NCBI GenBank assembly: GCA_017521775.1
Contig: JAFXBO010000148.1
Location: forward strand, 1-6,219
DNA: 6,219 nt
Source of the DNA: Clostridia bacterium
GTDB taxonomy: Bacteria; Bacillota; Clostridia; UBA1381
Direction of reading: 5' to 3'
This document shows positions 5,885-6,219 of this stretch, piece after piece. Position 1 is the first letter of the stretch, and every line of letters starts with the position of its first letter. The notes under the pieces were generated by a model. The model saw only the letters and a program-made list of their open reading frames with translations, did no database searches and was not told where the DNA came from. Both the position numbers and the translations under genes were made by a program.

Positions 5885-6219
5885 AATTCACCAATCCATT
5901 CTCACAAATTAAATAATCCATACAAACATCAAAGCTATCAGCCAAAATCTCATTTGTCATCTGAAATTCATAACCAAAACCAATCTTAATTGCATTCGTA
6001 CCTTTCAAAAATCTGTCATAGCAACCCTTTCCAAAACCAACTCTGTTCCCGTTCTCATCAAAAGCAATCCCTGGAACTATAACAACATCAATTTTGCCTT
6101 TGTCTATAACATTATCTGAATCCGGCTCAAAAATCTTATATCCACCCTTTGAAAAATGCGTGTTTGAATCTGCTATAATAGCTGTCAATTGATCAGTTTT
6201 GACATCCGTAATCGGAAAT
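5877..6219 (-). CDS. 5-formyltetrahydrofolate cyclo-ligase, C-terminal part
   Basis: The enzyme (methenyltetrahydrofolate synthetase) uses ATP to convert 5-formyl-THF to 5,10-methenyl-THF, returning this stored folate to one-carbon metabolism in the cytoplasm. The frame is open to the right edge, so the gene starts outside the window; the TTG at 6186-6188 is an internal codon, not a start, because the preceding ten codons are also open. Visible family features are the GGYKIFEPD segment, IDVVIVPGIAFDENGNRVGFG and the GKGCYDRF motif, which corresponds to the nucleotide-binding GYGGGYYDR of the family, then IKIGFGYEFQ and the closing MDYLICENG. About 114 of the usual 180-200 residues are present. 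It is the first visible gene of the minus-strand operon and overlaps the CPBP start by 8 bases. Ends in TAA. Confidence 0.9.
   Translation of the reverse strand, partial: FPITDVKTDQLTAIIADSNTHFSKGGYKIFEPDSDNVIDKGKIDVVIVPGIAFDENGNRVGFGKGCYDRFLKGTNAIKIGFGYEFQMTNEILADSFDVCMDYLICENGLVNCE

Noticed and set aside
6186..6188. TTG as the start of a short cyclo-ligase
   Set aside because: The frame stays open to the right edge and the missing N-terminal part of the family must lie beyond it.
1..6219. TGA reassigned to Trp or Gly throughout the genome
   Set aside because: Trp is encoded by TGG, no other gene in the window has an internal TGA, and the site in TatD is Cys, Ser or Ala in relatives, not Trp.
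1..6219. CRISPR arrays, tRNA or rRNA genes, insertion sequences, riboswitches
   Set aside because: No regularly spaced repeats, tRNA-like sequences, terminal inverted repeats or transposase were seen. The only non-coding stretch longer than 20 bases is the aroC-MATE spacer.

Overview
The window is AT-rich, densely packed bacterial DNA. Strong AGGAGG-type ribosome binding sites, TTGACA/TATAAT-like promoters and the protein families present suggest a low-GC Gram-positive, most likely an anaerobic Clostridia relative. That placement is inferred from style and gene content, not from a marker gene.

Left end (1-554). About 200 bases encode the middle of a tyrosine recombinase (integrase) on the + strand. 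They run directly into the 5' part of aroC (chorismate synthase) on the - strand. Both genes break off at the same roughly 20-base stretch, so this is either a rearrangement joint or an assembly chimera. aroC and the next gene diverge from a 147-156 base spacer with back-to-back promoters.

Middle left (564-1913, +). A complete MATE-family multidrug/Na+ efflux transporter with its own promoter. Its last 14 bases overlap tail-to-tail with recX.

Rest of the window (1900-6219, all -). A tight run of six genes, in transcription order: 5-formyltetrahydrofolate cyclo-ligase (start beyond the right edge), CPBP intramembrane protease, TatD-family metal-dependent nuclease, TatD-associated radical SAM protein, a double-HD-domain phosphohydrolase-like protein, and recX. 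Gaps are 4-16 bases or there are short overlaps, so it looks like one operon whose promoter lies outside the window. The theme is mixed: folate salvage, nucleic acid or nucleotide hydrolysis, and control of recombination.

The most interesting point is the TatD gene. Its frame is interrupted by a TGA immediately after the catalytic Asp203, where many relatives have Cys, Ser or Ala. The frame then continues with perfect TatD C-terminal sequence for 51 residues to a second TGA. The gene should therefore be read as 4210-4977 (255 codons plus stop), with the TGA at 4366-4368 a candidate selenocysteine codon; a nonsense mutation or base error is the main alternative. The radical SAM gene lies in the same frame, only four codons after the second TGA. 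A second unusual point is that the HD protein appears to be an internal duplication in which the N-terminal copy has lost its HD pair.
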